Below, piece by piece: positions 34,786 through 43,866 of a stretch of 64,000 nt of DNA. The DNA lies in contig NZ_FOWQ01000002.1 in assembly GCF_900115505.1 (NCBI RefSeq), positions 248,001-312,000 on the forward strand. The letters run 5' to 3'. Position numbers and translations under genes: made by a program. Below the pieces are notes generated by a model that made no database searches, had not been told where the DNA came from, and saw only the letters and a program-made list of their open reading frames with translations. Each line of letters starts with the position of its first letter. The stretch's first letter is position 1. Source of the DNA: Geodermatophilus dictyosporus. GTDB taxonomy: Bacteria; Actinomycetota; Actinomycetes; Mycobacteriales; Geodermatophilaceae.

Positions 34786-35589
34786 ATGAGCGCCCCCGTG
34801 CACCCTCCGGCCGCGGCACGACCGCCGACGGACCCGATGCGGCGCACCTCCCTCGCCGCCGGGATCCTCTACCTGCTCACGTTCGTGTCCATGCCCACCC
34901 TCGCGCTGTACCAGGACGCGCGGGACGAGGCCGACTTCGTCCTCGGCGCCGGCAGTGACGCCGGCGTGCTGGTCGCGGCCTTCTCCGAGGTCGTCGTCGC
35001 CCTCGCCGGCATCGGCACCGCCGTGGTGCTGTTCCCGGTGGCGAAGCGGGTCAGCGAGACGGCCGCTCTCGGCTTCGTGGCCTCCCGGGTCGTGGAGGGC
35101 GCGCTGATCATCGTCGGCGTCGTGAGCGTGCTGACCCTGCTCACCCTGCGCACCGACGTGGCCGGCACCGCCGACGCCGACGCGGCCTCGCTGGTCACGA
35201 CCGGCCACGCCCTGAGCGCGGTCTACGACTGGACGTTCCTGCTCTCGCAGAGCCTCGCGCCGGTCTTCAACGGGCTGTGCCTGGGCTACGTGCTGTACCG
35301 GTCGGGCCTGGTGCCGCGGGTCCTCCCCGCCCTCGGACTCGGCGGCGCGCCGCTGCTGCTGGCCTCCGACATCGCGATCCTCTTCGGCGTCTACGACCGG
35401 GCCGCCCCCCTGGCCGTGCTCGCCGCGCTGCCGATCGCGGTGTGGGAGTTCTCGCTCGGCGTCTACCTGACCGTCAGGGGCTTCAGGCCCTCCTCACCGC
35501 TGCTGACCCGGCCGCACGCCGACGGTCACGTCCCTCCCCCACGGACCGGCGACAGAGAACTCGAGGAGCCGGGCGCAGCCGTCAGCTGA
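34786..35589 (+). CDS. DUF4386 membrane protein
   Basis: 267 aa. It begins its first helix with the DUF4386 signature RRTSLAAGILYLLTFVSMP, then about six more hydrophobic segments (around 60-80, 90-115, 140-165, 170-190, 195-215, 220-240). LSQSLAPVFNGLCLGYVLYRS and PRVLPALGLGGAPLLL are family-like. Function unknown. ATG with GAAGGACGGCG upstream, 76 bp after the DUF4389 stop, so it could share that transcript. The next 211 bp (35590-35800) show no gene. Confidence 0.85.
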   Translation: MSAPVHPPAAARPPTDPMRRTSLAAGILYLLTFVSMPTLALYQDARDEADFVLGAGSDAGVLVAAFSEVVVALAGIGTAVVLFPVAKRVSETAALGFVASRVVEGALIIVGVVSVLTLLTLRTDVAGTADADAASLVTTGHALSAVYDWTFLLSQSLAPVFNGLCLGYVLYRSGLVPRVLPALGLGGAPLLLASDIAILFGVYDRAAPLAVLAALPIAVWEFSLGVYLTVRGFRPSSPLLTRPHADGHVPPPRTGDRELEEPGAAVS

Positions 35590-35800
35590 CCGCAGCACGC
35601 GCCGACGGCCGCTCGGGCAGCGCGGTACCGCCGGCCGGACCCGGCGGCCCGGCCGGGTGAGGGAGGAGCCGCCGTGTCACGGTCGTCGAGGCCGCGGATC
35701 CGGCCTCCGCAGGCCGACGGCCGGGCGCGCCCGGTGCAGGGCGTGGCGGGGACCGCCAGGGCCGCGCACGGCGTGGTCCACCTGACGGGGGTGGTCCGCG

Positions 35801-36556
35801 GTGCCGGCCGTACCGCGTGAGGTGCGGGCCGAGTGGAGCCGGCTCGCCGCCGGGGTCCACGGACAGCCGGACCGGTTCGACCCCCGGCAGGTCGCGCGGC
35901 TGCCCGAACCGGCGCGCCGCCGACTCCTCCGTGCGATCGCCCCGGGCGCCGCGCTGGCGGGCTCGGTCGAGCTGACCATGCGCGGGCAGATCCGGCTCGG
36001 CGCCTGGCGACCGTTCACCGCCCACCAGATCCTCACCCCCGACGGGTTCATCTGGGCGGCGACCGCACGGGTCGCCGGCCTGCCGGTGACCGGCTTCGAC
36101 CGGTACTCCGCCGGCACCGGGCAGATGCGCTGGCGGCTGCTCGGCCTGCTGCCGGTGGTGACCGGCAGCGGACCGGACCTCACCCGCAGCGCCGCCGGGC
36201 GGCTCGCCGCCGAGGCGACCACGCTGTTGCCCACCGCCTACGACCGGATCACCTGGACGCCCGGGTCCGATCCGGACACCGCCGTGGCCACCTGGCGGAT
36301 CGGCGGGGAGGAAGAGACCGTGCAGTTGCGCGTCGGCGCCGACGGCGGCCTCCACGAGGTGCTCATGCAGCGCTGGGGCGACCCGGACGGGCAGCCCCAC
36401 GGCCGCTACCCGTTCGGCGTCGCCGTCGAGGCCGAGCGCACCGTCGGCGGCGTGACCCTCCCGTCGGCCCTGCGCGCCGGCTGGTGGTGGGGCACCGAGC
36501 GGCAGGACGCCGGGGAGTTCTTCCGCGCCGAGATCACCGACGCCGCGTTCCGGTGA
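35801..36556 (+). CDS. DUF6544 family protein
   Basis: 251 aa. Matches the DUF6544 (formerly DUF6920) type: LPEPARRRLLRAIAPGA near residues 33-49, VELTMRGQIRLGAWRPFTAHQ, then GFIWAATARVAGLPVTGFDRY and a late MQRWGDPDGQPHGRYPFG, WWWGTERQDAGEFFRAEI. Predominantly beta, without a signal peptide or membrane helices. Function unknown. GTG start at 35801; the upstream GTCCGCG shows no good Shine-Dalgarno, so the exact start is less certain. Confidence 0.78.
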   Translation: MPAVPREVRAEWSRLAAGVHGQPDRFDPRQVARLPEPARRRLLRAIAPGAALAGSVELTMRGQIRLGAWRPFTAHQILTPDGFIWAATARVAGLPVTGFDRYSAGTGQMRWRLLGLLPVVTGSGPDLTRSAAGRLAAEATTLLPTAYDRITWTPGSDPDTAVATWRIGGEEETVQLRVGADGGLHEVLMQRWGDPDGQPHGRYPFGVAVEAERTVGGVTLPSALRAGWWWGTERQDAGEFFRAEITDAAFR

Positions 36557-36610
36557 CCGGCCGCGCACCGAGCCGCACCCCGCCCGATCGGGAGACTCCG
36601 GGACCGATGC

Positions 36611-36650
36611 ACCGGACCCCGGCCCTCCAGCAGGAGGACCGGGGTCCGGT
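36611..36650. terminator. terminator hairpin downstream of tRNA-fMet copy 2
   Basis: A 12-bp stem ACCGGACCCCGG/CCGGGGTCCGGT with the same CAGGAGGA interior as 32934-32971. It lies between the DUF6544 stop and the tRNA 3' end, so it can serve both strands. Confidence 0.75.
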
Positions 36651-36656
36651 GGTGAG

Positions 36657-36730
36657 TAGCGGGGGCAGGATTCGAACCTGCGACCTCTGGGTTATGAGCC
36701 CAGCGAGCTACCGAGCTGCTCCACCCCGCG
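36657..36730 (-). tRNA. initiator tRNA-fMet (CAT), copy 2
   Basis: 74 nt, no encoded CCA, identical to copy 1 except for a compensatory T-stem pair: G49-C65 here in place of A49-T65. Anticodon CAT, C1 opposite T72, GGG/CCC anticodon stem. Confidence 0.96.
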
Positions 36731-36791
36731 TCGGTGGGACCACCATACACCGGGCGGGAGCGGGCACGCGGCCCACCCCCGCCCGGCCGGC

Positions 36792-39758
36792 TCAGCCGGT
36801 CGGCGTCGCCGCGGCCGACTGCGCCGCCTGGTAGGCCTCGACGGCCCGCTGCAGCCGGGCCAGCGCCTCGCCCTGGGCGGCGAAGTCCCCCGCCCGCTGG
36901 GCGTCGGCCAGCGCCTGCAGCGCCGCGTCGAGCTCGGTCACCGCGGCGTCCAGGCCCACCTCGGGCGTGCCGCCGTCGGCCGGGGGCGTCGTCGGCTCGG
37001 CCGGCGTCGTCGGCTCCGTCGTCGGCTCCTCGGTGTCCGGTGTCGTCCCGGGGTCGTCGCTGTCGGTGGCCGTGTCGCCGGCCCCGGCACCGAACACCTG
37101 GTCCAGCGCGTCGGAGAGCGTGTCGGCGTACCCGACCCGGCCGCCGTAGTTGACCAGCACCTTGCGCAGCAGCGGGAACGAGTTCTCCCCCGTCCCCTCG
37201 ACGTAGAGCGGCTGCACGTAGAGCAGGCCGTTGCCGCCGATGGGCAGGGTCAGCAGGTTGCCGAACACCGCCTGGGAGTTCTGGCTGTTGAACAGCGTGA
37301 GGTCCTGGGCGACCTCGTCGTCGGTGTTGAACGACTGCTGCACCTGCTGCGGCCCGCGGAACGGCGTGTTGCCCGGCAGCCGGAGCACCTGGATCTCGCC
37401 GTAGGTCTCCGGGTCGCTCGACGCCGAGATGAACGCCGAGAGGTTCTGCCGGCGGAAGGCGTTCAGCGCGCTGGTCAGCTGGAAGATCGCGCCGTCCTCA
37501 CCCGGCCGGGCGGCGAGGATGTAGTACGGCGGCTGGGCCTCCTCGGTGTCGACCGTGGGGTCGGCCGGCACCGCCCAGCGGTCGTTCTGGCTGTAGAAGT
37601 CGCTCGGGTTGCTCACGTGGTAGCGCGTGAGGACGTCCCGCTGCAGCTTGAACAGGTCCTCCGGGTAGCGGACGTGGCCGATGAGCTCCTCGCTCATCGC
37701 GTCGCGGTCCTCGATCACGTCCGGGAAGGCGGCCCGGTAGGCCTGCAGCACGGGGTCCTGCTCGTCCCACTCGTACAGCGTCACGGTGCCGTCGTAGGCG
37801 TCGACGGTGGCCTTGACCGAGTTGCGGATGTAGTTGAACTGCTCGTTGGGCAGCGCCGTCGTCCCCTGCCCGGTCAGCGCGTCCTGCGCGGCCTCGCCCA
37901 GCTCCATCCGCTCGGAGTAGGGGTAGGCGTCCGACGTCGTGTAGCCGTCGAGGATCCAGGTGACCCGGCCGCCGATCACCGCCGGGTAGGGGTCGCCGTC
38001 GACCTGGAGGAAGGGCGCGGCCTTCTCCACCCGCTCGCGCGGGTCGCGGACGTAGAGCACCTTCGAGGCGTCGTTGACCGCGCCGGAGAGCAGGAAGTTG
38101 CGCTCCCGGTAGTGGATGGCGAACGTCAGCTGCCGGAAGAAGCTGCCGATCGCGACGCCGCCCTCGCCGTCGTAGGTGTTGTTCACCTCGCCGTCGGAGC
38201 CGTCCTCGGGCCGGTCGAACTCCCGCGCCTGGGCGCCCTCGGGGGCGCCGACGACGGAGTACACGTCCTCGCCGGCGTCCTGGATGAGCTCGCCGTAGTA
38301 GACGCGGGCCTGCTCGACGTCGATGTCGCCGGTGGTGGGCAGGTCGCGGCTGGTGAAGTTCGGCTCACCGCCCTCCTGGCTGGCGATGACCTGGTTGGCC
38401 GGCGCGGCCACGAAGCCGTTGCCGTGGGTGTAGACGGTGTGCCGGTTGATCCAGGTGCTCTGGTTCTCGCTGAGCCCCTCGCTGTTGAGCTCGCGGACGG
38501 CGACGACGTAGTCCTGCGTCTCGCCGTCGATCGTGTAGCGGTCGATGTCGAGCCGCTCGGGGAAGCCGTAGACGTTGCGGATCTGCTGGCGCGCGGTGAA
38601 CGTGTCGGCGAGCACGTTGGGGTCGAGCAGCCGCGCGTTGGGGATCGTGGCGTCGTCGGCGCGGAGCTGCGCGAGGGCGGCGTCGGTGTCGACGTCGTCG
38701 CCCGTGGCCTCCTCCGCGAAGTCCACGTACTCGACGTCGTCGTCGGTCAGGCCGTAGGCCGCCCGGGTCGAGGCGATGGCCCGCTCGATGTAGGCCGCCT
38801 CCCGCTCGTTGGCGCTCGGGCGGACGACGAACTGCTGCACGATCGCCGGGTAGGCCACGCCGATGACCAGGCTGGACAGCAGCAGCAGGACCAGCGCGGC
38901 GGCCGGCAGCCGGAAGTTGCGGACGACGACGTTGGCGAAGAACGCCACGGCGCAGAACGCGGCCGCGAACACGAGGATCGTCTTGGCCGGCAGCAGCGCG
39001 TTGACGTCGGTGTAGCTGGCGCCGCTGAACAGCCCGCCGCGGTCGGAGTACACCAGGGCGTAGCGGTCGAACCAGTAGGCCACCGCCTTGAGCGCCACGA
39101 ACAGGCCGAGCAGCACGGAGAGCTGGATCATCGCCGCGCCGGTGAGCTTCTGCCCCGGCGTCTGCAGCCGCAGCCCGCCGAAGACGTAGTGGGTGAGCAG
39201 CGAGCCGATGAGCGCCAGCAGCACGATGGCGAAGCCGAAGCTGATCAGCAGCCGGTAGAAGGGGTACTCGAAGACGAAGAACGACAGGTCCAGGCCGAAC
39301 TGCGGGTCGACCTCACCGAAGGGCACCGCGTTGCGGAAGGTCAGCCAGGTCTCCCAGCTGCCCTGCGCGGTGAACCCGGCGAACAGGCCGACGACGACGG
39401 CGACGCCGGTGAGCACCAGCGCGCGCCGCGGCTCGAGCGACTGCCGGTAGCGCTCCAGGTTCTGCTGCTCCAGCGACATCGGCCGGAATGCGGGGCGGAA
39501 CCGGTAGGCGAGGTGGATCGCCAGCGCGGTGAGTCCGCCGGTGGCGACACCGGCGACGGCGAACAGCAGCGCGCGGGTCTGGAGCTCGGTCCAGAAGACC
39601 TCGGTGAAGCCGGTCTCGTCGAACCAGAGGTAGTCGACGTAGACGTTGGTCAGCGTGCCGATGGCCGTGAACAGCACCAGCAGCACGGCGATGGCCCCGA
39701 TGACCACCTTCGCGCGCCGCGACAGCGTCGGCACGGACACGGGGGGCCGCATGGCCAC
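36792..39758 (-). CDS. UPF0182 family membrane protein
   Basis: 988 aa, the usual length of this actinobacterial family (COG1615; M. tuberculosis Rv3193c). The N-terminal 330 residues hold about seven transmembrane helices, followed by a large extracytoplasmic region (e.g. WINRHTVYTHGNGFVAAPAN at about 435, YSERMELGEAAQDALTGQ). A Thr/Pro/Glu-rich linker (about 890-925) and a short coiled-coil-like Ala/Gln end follow. Function is unknown, probably envelope-related. GTG at 39758 with GAAGGAGACC; an ATG two codons later is an alternative. The 248 bp between it and the next gene (39759-40006) hold no gene. Confidence 0.93.
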   Translation of the reverse strand: MAMRPPVSVPTLSRRAKVVIGAIAVLLVLFTAIGTLTNVYVDYLWFDETGFTEVFWTELQTRALLFAVAGVATGGLTALAIHLAYRFRPAFRPMSLEQQNLERYRQSLEPRRALVLTGVAVVVGLFAGFTAQGSWETWLTFRNAVPFGEVDPQFGLDLSFFVFEYPFYRLLISFGFAIVLLALIGSLLTHYVFGGLRLQTPGQKLTGAAMIQLSVLLGLFVALKAVAYWFDRYALVYSDRGGLFSGASYTDVNALLPAKTILVFAAAFCAVAFFANVVVRNFRLPAAALVLLLLSSLVIGVAYPAIVQQFVVRPSANEREAAYIERAIASTRAAYGLTDDDVEYVDFAEEATGDDVDTDAALAQLRADDATIPNARLLDPNVLADTFTARQQIRNVYGFPERLDIDRYTIDGETQDYVVAVRELNSEGLSENQSTWINRHTVYTHGNGFVAAPANQVIASQEGGEPNFTSRDLPTTGDIDVEQARVYYGELIQDAGEDVYSVVGAPEGAQAREFDRPEDGSDGEVNNTYDGEGGVAIGSFFRQLTFAIHYRERNFLLSGAVNDASKVLYVRDPRERVEKAAPFLQVDGDPYPAVIGGRVTWILDGYTTSDAYPYSERMELGEAAQDALTGQGTTALPNEQFNYIRNSVKATVDAYDGTVTLYEWDEQDPVLQAYRAAFPDVIEDRDAMSEELIGHVRYPEDLFKLQRDVLTRYHVSNPSDFYSQNDRWAVPADPTVDTEEAQPPYYILAARPGEDGAIFQLTSALNAFRRQNLSAFISASSDPETYGEIQVLRLPGNTPFRGPQQVQQSFNTDDEVAQDLTLFNSQNSQAVFGNLLTLPIGGNGLLYVQPLYVEGTGENSFPLLRKVLVNYGGRVGYADTLSDALDQVFGAGAGDTATDSDDPGTTPDTEEPTTEPTTPAEPTTPPADGGTPEVGLDAAVTELDAALQALADAQRAGDFAAQGEALARLQRAVEAYQAAQSAAATPTG

Positions 39759-40006
39759 GAGCGGTCTCCTTCAGTTGCGGTGCGGCGGCGCACGGGCGGC
39801 GCCACCGCGGTGGGGCGACCGCGGGTGGAGCTGCGGTGCGGTCTCGACTGTGCGTGAGTGGTCGGTCGGCACGGGGCCCGGTCCGGTTCCGGCCGCTGTC
39901 GTCCCAGACCAACGTCCGGCGCGGCACCGGGTTCCCCGGGGCCCCCTGCTGGCCGACAGCTTCCCCCAATCCGCCGGGTGTGCGGCGGGCGGCCGGTCCG
40001 GGGGCC

Positions 40007-41032
40007 TCAGCAGCCCTCGGGGGTGCGGCCCTCCCGGAGGTCGGCCAGGGCGTCGAGGGCGTCGTCGAGGTCGGCGACGCGGGCCAGCGTCAGCCCCGGC
40101 TGGGGCGCGGCGAGGGCGTCGGCGCAGTTGCCGGCTGGCACCAGGAACAGCTCGGCCCCGATCTCGGTGGCCGCCACCATCTTGAGCTGGATGCCGCCGA
40201 TCGGGCCGACCGTGCCGTCGGCGTCGATGGTGCCGCTGCCGGCGACGACCGCGCCCTCGGTCAGGTCGGTGTCCCCGACCAGGTCGAGGATGCCGAGGGT
40301 GAGCATCAGGCCCGCCGAGGGCCCGCCCACGTCGGCGACGTCGATGTCGACGTCGAAGGGCGCCGAGGGCTGCTCGCGCACCAGCACGCCGAGCACCGAG
40401 CCGTCGCGGTCGGGGGCCTCGGCAGTGGTGACGGTGGCCGTGCCCGGCTCGCCCAGCCGCGTGAAGGCGACCTCGACCGGGGTGCCGGCCGGCACCCCGG
40501 TCAGGACGGCGGCCAGCGCGGCGGAGTCCGGCGTCGGGCGGCCGTCGACCGACTCGATCGCGTCGCCCTCCTCCAGCAGCCCGTCCGACGGGGACTGCTC
40601 CCCCGACACCCCGCGGACGACGACCTTGACCGGGTAGCCCAGCTCCCCCAGCGCCGCCGCCTCGGCCGACTCCTCCGAGGTGAGGAAGGCCTGCCGGTTG
40701 GCCCGCTCGATCTCGTCCTCGGTCTGGTCGGGCGGGTACACCGACTCCTCGGGGACGACGCTGACCTCGTCGTCGAACCAGCCGCGGACGGCCTCCACCA
40801 GGCTCAGCCCGGCCCGGCCCACGCCGACCGTCGTCAGGTTCAGGTTGCCGCTGACGTCGTTGCGCTCCCGGCCGCGCACGCTGATGACCGGGTCGCCGTC
40901 GATCTCGCCCAGGGTGTTGAAGGTCGGTCCGGGCACCTGGGCCACGTAGGGCACGGGCAGCGCGGCGCCGAGGACGCCGGCGACCAGCAGCAGCACCACA
41001 CCGACGGCGAGGACGGCGATCCGACGGGTCAC
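40007..41032 (-). CDS. membrane-anchored PDZ/Lon-like serine protease
   Basis: 341 aa. One N-terminal transmembrane anchor (about 5-27), a PDZ domain (about 125-205), and a Lon-type (S16) proteolytic domain with catalytic dyad Ser239 (GGPSAGLML) and Lys284 (GGIQLKM). The ATPase part of Lon is absent, as in the M. tuberculosis Rv3194c family. It would cleave membrane or secreted substrates outside the cell membrane. The GTG at 41032 is supported by a TAGGCT -10 box 8 nt upstream. Confidence 0.9.
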   Translation of the reverse strand: MTRRIAVLAVGVVLLLVAGVLGAALPVPYVAQVPGPTFNTLGEIDGDPVISVRGRERNDVSGNLNLTTVGVGRAGLSLVEAVRGWFDDEVSVVPEESVYPPDQTEDEIERANRQAFLTSEESAEAAALGELGYPVKVVVRGVSGEQSPSDGLLEEGDAIESVDGRPTPDSAALAAVLTGVPAGTPVEVAFTRLGEPGTATVTTAEAPDRDGSVLGVLVREQPSAPFDVDIDVADVGGPSAGLMLTLGILDLVGDTDLTEGAVVAGSGTIDADGTVGPIGGIQLKMVAATEIGAELFLVPAGNCADALAAPQPGLTLARVADLDDALDALADLREGRTPEGC

Positions 41033-41040
41033 GACCGGCC

Positions 41041-41046
41041 AGCCTA
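41041..41046 (-). promoter_or_regulatory. -10 box for leaderless PDZ/Lon gene
   Basis: TAGGCT on the minus strand, 8 nt before the GTG at 41032. Confidence 0.5.
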
Positions 41047-41138
41047 TGTGCTGCGCCTGGCAGCCCCCGTCCCGGCGCCGTCCGCTCAGGGCGGACGCCG
41101 AGGGCACCGGACCACCCGCCGAGGGGTGATCACGCGTC

Positions 41139-41144
41139 TACCGT
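41139..41144 (+). promoter_or_regulatory. -10 box for leaderless DUF2342 gene
   Basis: TACCGT, 6 nt before the ATG at 41151. Confidence 0.5.
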
Positions 41145-41150
41145 GGGGGC

Positions 41151-42566
41151 ATGAGCGACGTGCCGTTCGGCTTCGGCCTCCCCGACCGCGACCCCGAGCG
41201 CCGCGACCAGCCCGGGCAGGACCCGTTCGGCTTCGGCGCGCTGTTCGGGTTCGGCGGCCCCGGCGGCGCCGGCGCCGGCACGCCGGAGGAGCTGCTGGGC
41301 AAGATGCCGCTGTTCGCCGAGCTGCAGAAGCTGATGAACTGGTCGGGCGGCCCGGTGAACTGGGACCTGGCCCGCCAGGGTGCGATCAGCTCGCTGGCCA
41401 CCGGCACACAGCCGACGTCGGAGGCCGAGCGGGCCGCCGTCGCCGAGGCCCTGCGGCTGGCCGACCTGTGGCTGGACCAGGCCACCGACCTCCCCTCCGG
41501 GGTCGAGCGCACGCTGGCCTGGTCGCGCGTGGAGTGGGTCGAGCAGACCCTGCCGGCGTGGAGCGCGCTGATCGACCCGCTGGCCGAGAAGGTCGTCGCC
41601 GCGATGACCGGCGCGCTGCCCCAGGAGGCCATGGCCATGGCCGGGCCGCTGGCCGGGATCATGGGCCGCGTCGGCGGGTTGATGTTCGGCGCCCAGGTCG
41701 GCCAGGCCTTCGGCCGGCTGGCCGGCGAGGTGCTCACCGGCACCGAGGTCGGCCTCCCGCTGGCCCCGGCCGGCGCCGGCGTGCTCGTGCCGCAGAACGT
41801 CGCCGAGTTCGCCGGCGGCCTCGACCGTCCTGCCGACGAGGTCCGGCTGTTCCTGGCGCTGCGCGAAGCGGCCTCGCTGCGGCTGTTCGCGCACGTGCCG
41901 TGGCTGCGCCAGCAGCTGCACGACGCCGTGCACGCCTACGCGCGCGGCATCACCATCGACCGTGAGGCCATCGAGCGCGGCCTGCAGGACGCGATGGGCT
42001 CGATGGGCGGTGGCTTCGACCCGTCCAACCCCGAGGCCGTCCAGGAGCTGCTCGGCAGCGGGCTGCTCGAGCCGGAGGAGACGCCCGAGCAGCAGATGGC
42101 GCTGCGCCGGCTGGAGACCCTGCTCGCCCTCGTCGAGGGCTGGGTGGACGCCGTCGTCGCGGACGCGGCGGGCGAGCGGCTGCCCGGGCACGGCGCGCTG
42201 GCCGAGACGATGCGTCGCCGGCGGGCCTCCGGCGGCCCCGCCGAGCAGACCTTCGCCACCCTGGTCGGCCTCCAGCTGCGCCCGCGCCGGCTGCGCGACG
42301 CCGCGACGGTGTGGGGCGCGATGGCTCAGCGGTACGGCACCGCCGAGCGCGACCGGCTCTGGTCGCACCCGGACCTGCTGCCCACCTCCGAGGACCTCGA
42401 CGAGCCGCTGGACTTCGTGGCCCGCCAGGGCGTCGACGACGAGCTGCGCCGGCTCACCGCGGACGACGCCGCGCAGACCGACACCGGCAGTGGCACGGGC
42501 ACGGGCACCGGCACCGGCACCGGCGGCGCGGACGGCCCCGCGGACGGGGACGACACCCCCCGCTGA
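41151..42566 (+). CDS. zinc-dependent metalloprotease-like protein, DUF2342 family
   Basis: 471 aa. The DUF2342 family (M. tuberculosis Rv3195 type) is annotated as a zinc-dependent hydrolase on structural grounds; activity is not proven. Visible family parts are LMNWSGGPVNWDLARQGA (about 60-80), FGAQVGQAFGRLAGEVLTG, LALREAASLRLFAHVPWLRQQ (about 240-260) and QQMALRRLETLLALVEGWVD with HGALAETMRRRRA. The C-terminal 25 residues are a Thr-Gly repeat from a GGCACC/GGCACG hexamer run (about 42490-42525). The ATG has a TACCGT -10 box 6 nt upstream. Divergent from the PDZ/Lon gene, as in M. tuberculosis. Confidence 0.88.
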   Translation: MSDVPFGFGLPDRDPERRDQPGQDPFGFGALFGFGGPGGAGAGTPEELLGKMPLFAELQKLMNWSGGPVNWDLARQGAISSLATGTQPTSEAERAAVAEALRLADLWLDQATDLPSGVERTLAWSRVEWVEQTLPAWSALIDPLAEKVVAAMTGALPQEAMAMAGPLAGIMGRVGGLMFGAQVGQAFGRLAGEVLTGTEVGLPLAPAGAGVLVPQNVAEFAGGLDRPADEVRLFLALREAASLRLFAHVPWLRQQLHDAVHAYARGITIDREAIERGLQDAMGSMGGGFDPSNPEAVQELLGSGLLEPEETPEQQMALRRLETLLALVEGWVDAVVADAAGERLPGHGALAETMRRRRASGGPAEQTFATLVGLQLRPRRLRDAATVWGAMAQRYGTAERDRLWSHPDLLPTSEDLDEPLDFVARQGVDDELRRLTADDAAQTDTGSGTGTGTGTGTGGADGPADGDDTPR

Positions 42567-42573
42567 GGCCGGC

Positions 42574-43170
42574 TCAGTCCACCAGGTCGTCGGCGCCCCC
42601 GTCGCCGGAGCCGCCCTCGGCGGCCTCGGCGCGCGCGGCCTCGACGCCCTCGAGGAAGCCGCGGGCCCGCTCCGCACGCGGGTAGCGCGCCACCAGCGCC
42701 CAGAAGCGGGCGTCGTGGCCGGCCTCGACCAGGTGCGCCAGCTCGTGCACCAGCACGTAGTCGACGACGTACTCGGGCATCGAGCGCAGCCGGCTGGAGA
42801 GCCGGATGCTGCCGTCGGACGGCGTGCAGGAGCCCCACCGCCGCTGCTGGTTGTCCACCCACCGCACGCTGGCCGGTCGCGGGACGCCGTCGAGGTGCGC
42901 CGCCGACAGCGCCTCGGCCCGCGCCATGAGCTCGGCGTCCCCACCCAGCGACCGGCGGCGCCGCTCCTCGCGGGTCTGCAGCTTGGCCACCATCTGCGCC
43001 ACCCAGCGGCGCTCCTCGGCGGGGGTGAACGCGGCCGGGATGAGCACGATCGTGCGCCCCGACTCGCGGTAGGCGGTCACCGTGCGGCGGCGGCGCGCGC
43101 TGCGGCGCACCTCGACCGGCCCGTGTGCGGAGACGGGGCCGCGCGAGGGGTCGGGGGTCGATCCGGGCAC
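42574..43170 (-). CDS. YgjP/SprT-like M48-type metallopeptidase (DUF45)
   Basis: 198 aa from the GTG at 43170. Zinc site HELAH (in [19 protein letters not shown]), with the third ligand probably His of [24 protein letters not shown] upstream is the DUF45/WLM signature. It is cytosolic, with an Arg-rich N-terminus and an Ala/Gly-rich tail. The role of the family is unclear. The start is fixed by a TACGGT -10 box 6 nt upstream; the open frame runs to 43416. Convergent with the DUF2342 gene. Confidence 0.88.
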   Translation of the reverse strand: MPGSTPDPSRGPVSAHGPVEVRRSARRRRTVTAYRESGRTIVLIPAAFTPAEERRWVAQMVAKLQTREERRRRSLGGDAELMARAEALSAAHLDGVPRPASVRWVDNQQRRWGSCTPSDGSIRLSSRLRSMPEYVVDYVLVHELAHLVEAGHDARFWALVARYPRAERARGFLEGVEAARAEAAEGGSGDGGADDLVD

Positions 43171-43541
43171 GACTGGACCGTAGTTCCCGACCGCGGCCGA
43201 CGCGCCGGGGGGAGGCACCCGCTCGGGTACGAGTCGCACGGACGGTGGACAGCCGCGGCCCGACCCGGCGCAGGCGGTGTCCACAGCACCGCCGTCACGT
43301 TCGTGCTGGTGACGGCCGTGCGGCCGGCGGGTGACCGGCCGGTGGCCGCCGCCCGTCCCCCGGCCACGCACAGCGACACGCCGACCGGTCCCCACGTGCT
43401 CCACAGGACCGTCCACAGGCTGTGGGTGCCGCGCCGGGGGTGGTCCGCCGGTGGCGCCGGGCGGACGGGACCGCCCGGGTAGCGTTCCCCGGCGACGGCG
43501 CCCGGGGCGGGCGCCGAGCGGCCCGACCAGGAGGAGGCACC
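43171..43541. other. 371-bp divergent intergenic region
   Basis: Contains the minus-strand -10 box TACGGT (43177-43182) for the M48 gene. Three TCCACA motifs (at about 43279, 43400 and 43412) are partial matches to the DnaA-box end TCCACA but lack the TTA/TTG half. A GGAGGAGG Shine-Dalgarno for the DUF5679 gene closes the region. No gene is seen. Confidence 0.5.
43177..43182 (-). promoter_or_regulatory. -10 box for leaderless M48-type gene
   Basis: TACGGT on the minus strand, 6 nt before the GTG at 43170. Confidence 0.5.
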
Positions 43542-43694
43542 GTGGCGGAGAGCTACAACGGCTACTGCGTGAAGTGCAAGGAGAAGCGGGACTTCGACGG
43601 CGAGGTCAAGGTCAGCGAGTCCGGCCGTCGCATGGCCCAGGGCACCTGCCCGGTCTGCGGCACCAAGATGAACCGGATCCTCGGCAAGGCCTGA
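43542..43694 (+). CDS. DUF5679 zinc-ribbon small protein
   Basis: 50 aa. Two CxxC knuckles, CVKCKEKR (Cys9/Cys12) and CPVCGTKM (Cys36/Cys39), form a zinc ribbon typical of DUF5679, which is widespread in actinobacteria and often annotated as 50S-ribosome-associated or DNA-binding without proof. GGAGGAGG lies 6 nt before the GTG. The stop is followed with no gap by stem-loop copy C. Confidence 0.85.
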   Translation: MAESYNGYCVKCKEKRDFDGEVKVSESGRRMAQGTCPVCGTKMNRILGKA

Positions 43695-43762
43695 GGAAGG
43701 ACCCTCCCGCCGCCCACCACCCGCTCCGCTCGTGGCGGGGCCCTGCAGGGCGGCCGTTCCAG
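43695..43762. repeat. intergenic stem-loop repeat, copy C
   Basis: GGAAGGACC directly after the DUF5679 stop, CCCACCACCCGC, GTGGCGGGGCC, and GGCCGTTCCAG. In this copy the variable arm pairs in a shifted register (GCCGCC with GGCGGC). Confidence 0.65.
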
Positions 43763-43866
43763 CACGTCCCCGACGGCGGTGCCCTGCACGGCGGGGCGCC
43801 GCCGTCGTCGTCCCGGCCTGTGGACGACGGCAGCGGGCGGGGCCGCCGCGCTGTCCCCCTGCGCCG

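Noticed and set aside
36406..36750. 114-codon frame reading through the tRNA (contains WSSSVARWAHNPEVAGSNPA)
   Set aside because: This is the classic translation artefact of a tRNA gene read as protein.
43261..43420. DnaA-box cluster or replication origin
   Set aside because: Three TCCACA motifs occur, but none matches the full 9-mer with the TTA/TTG half, and no dnaA/dnaN genes are near.
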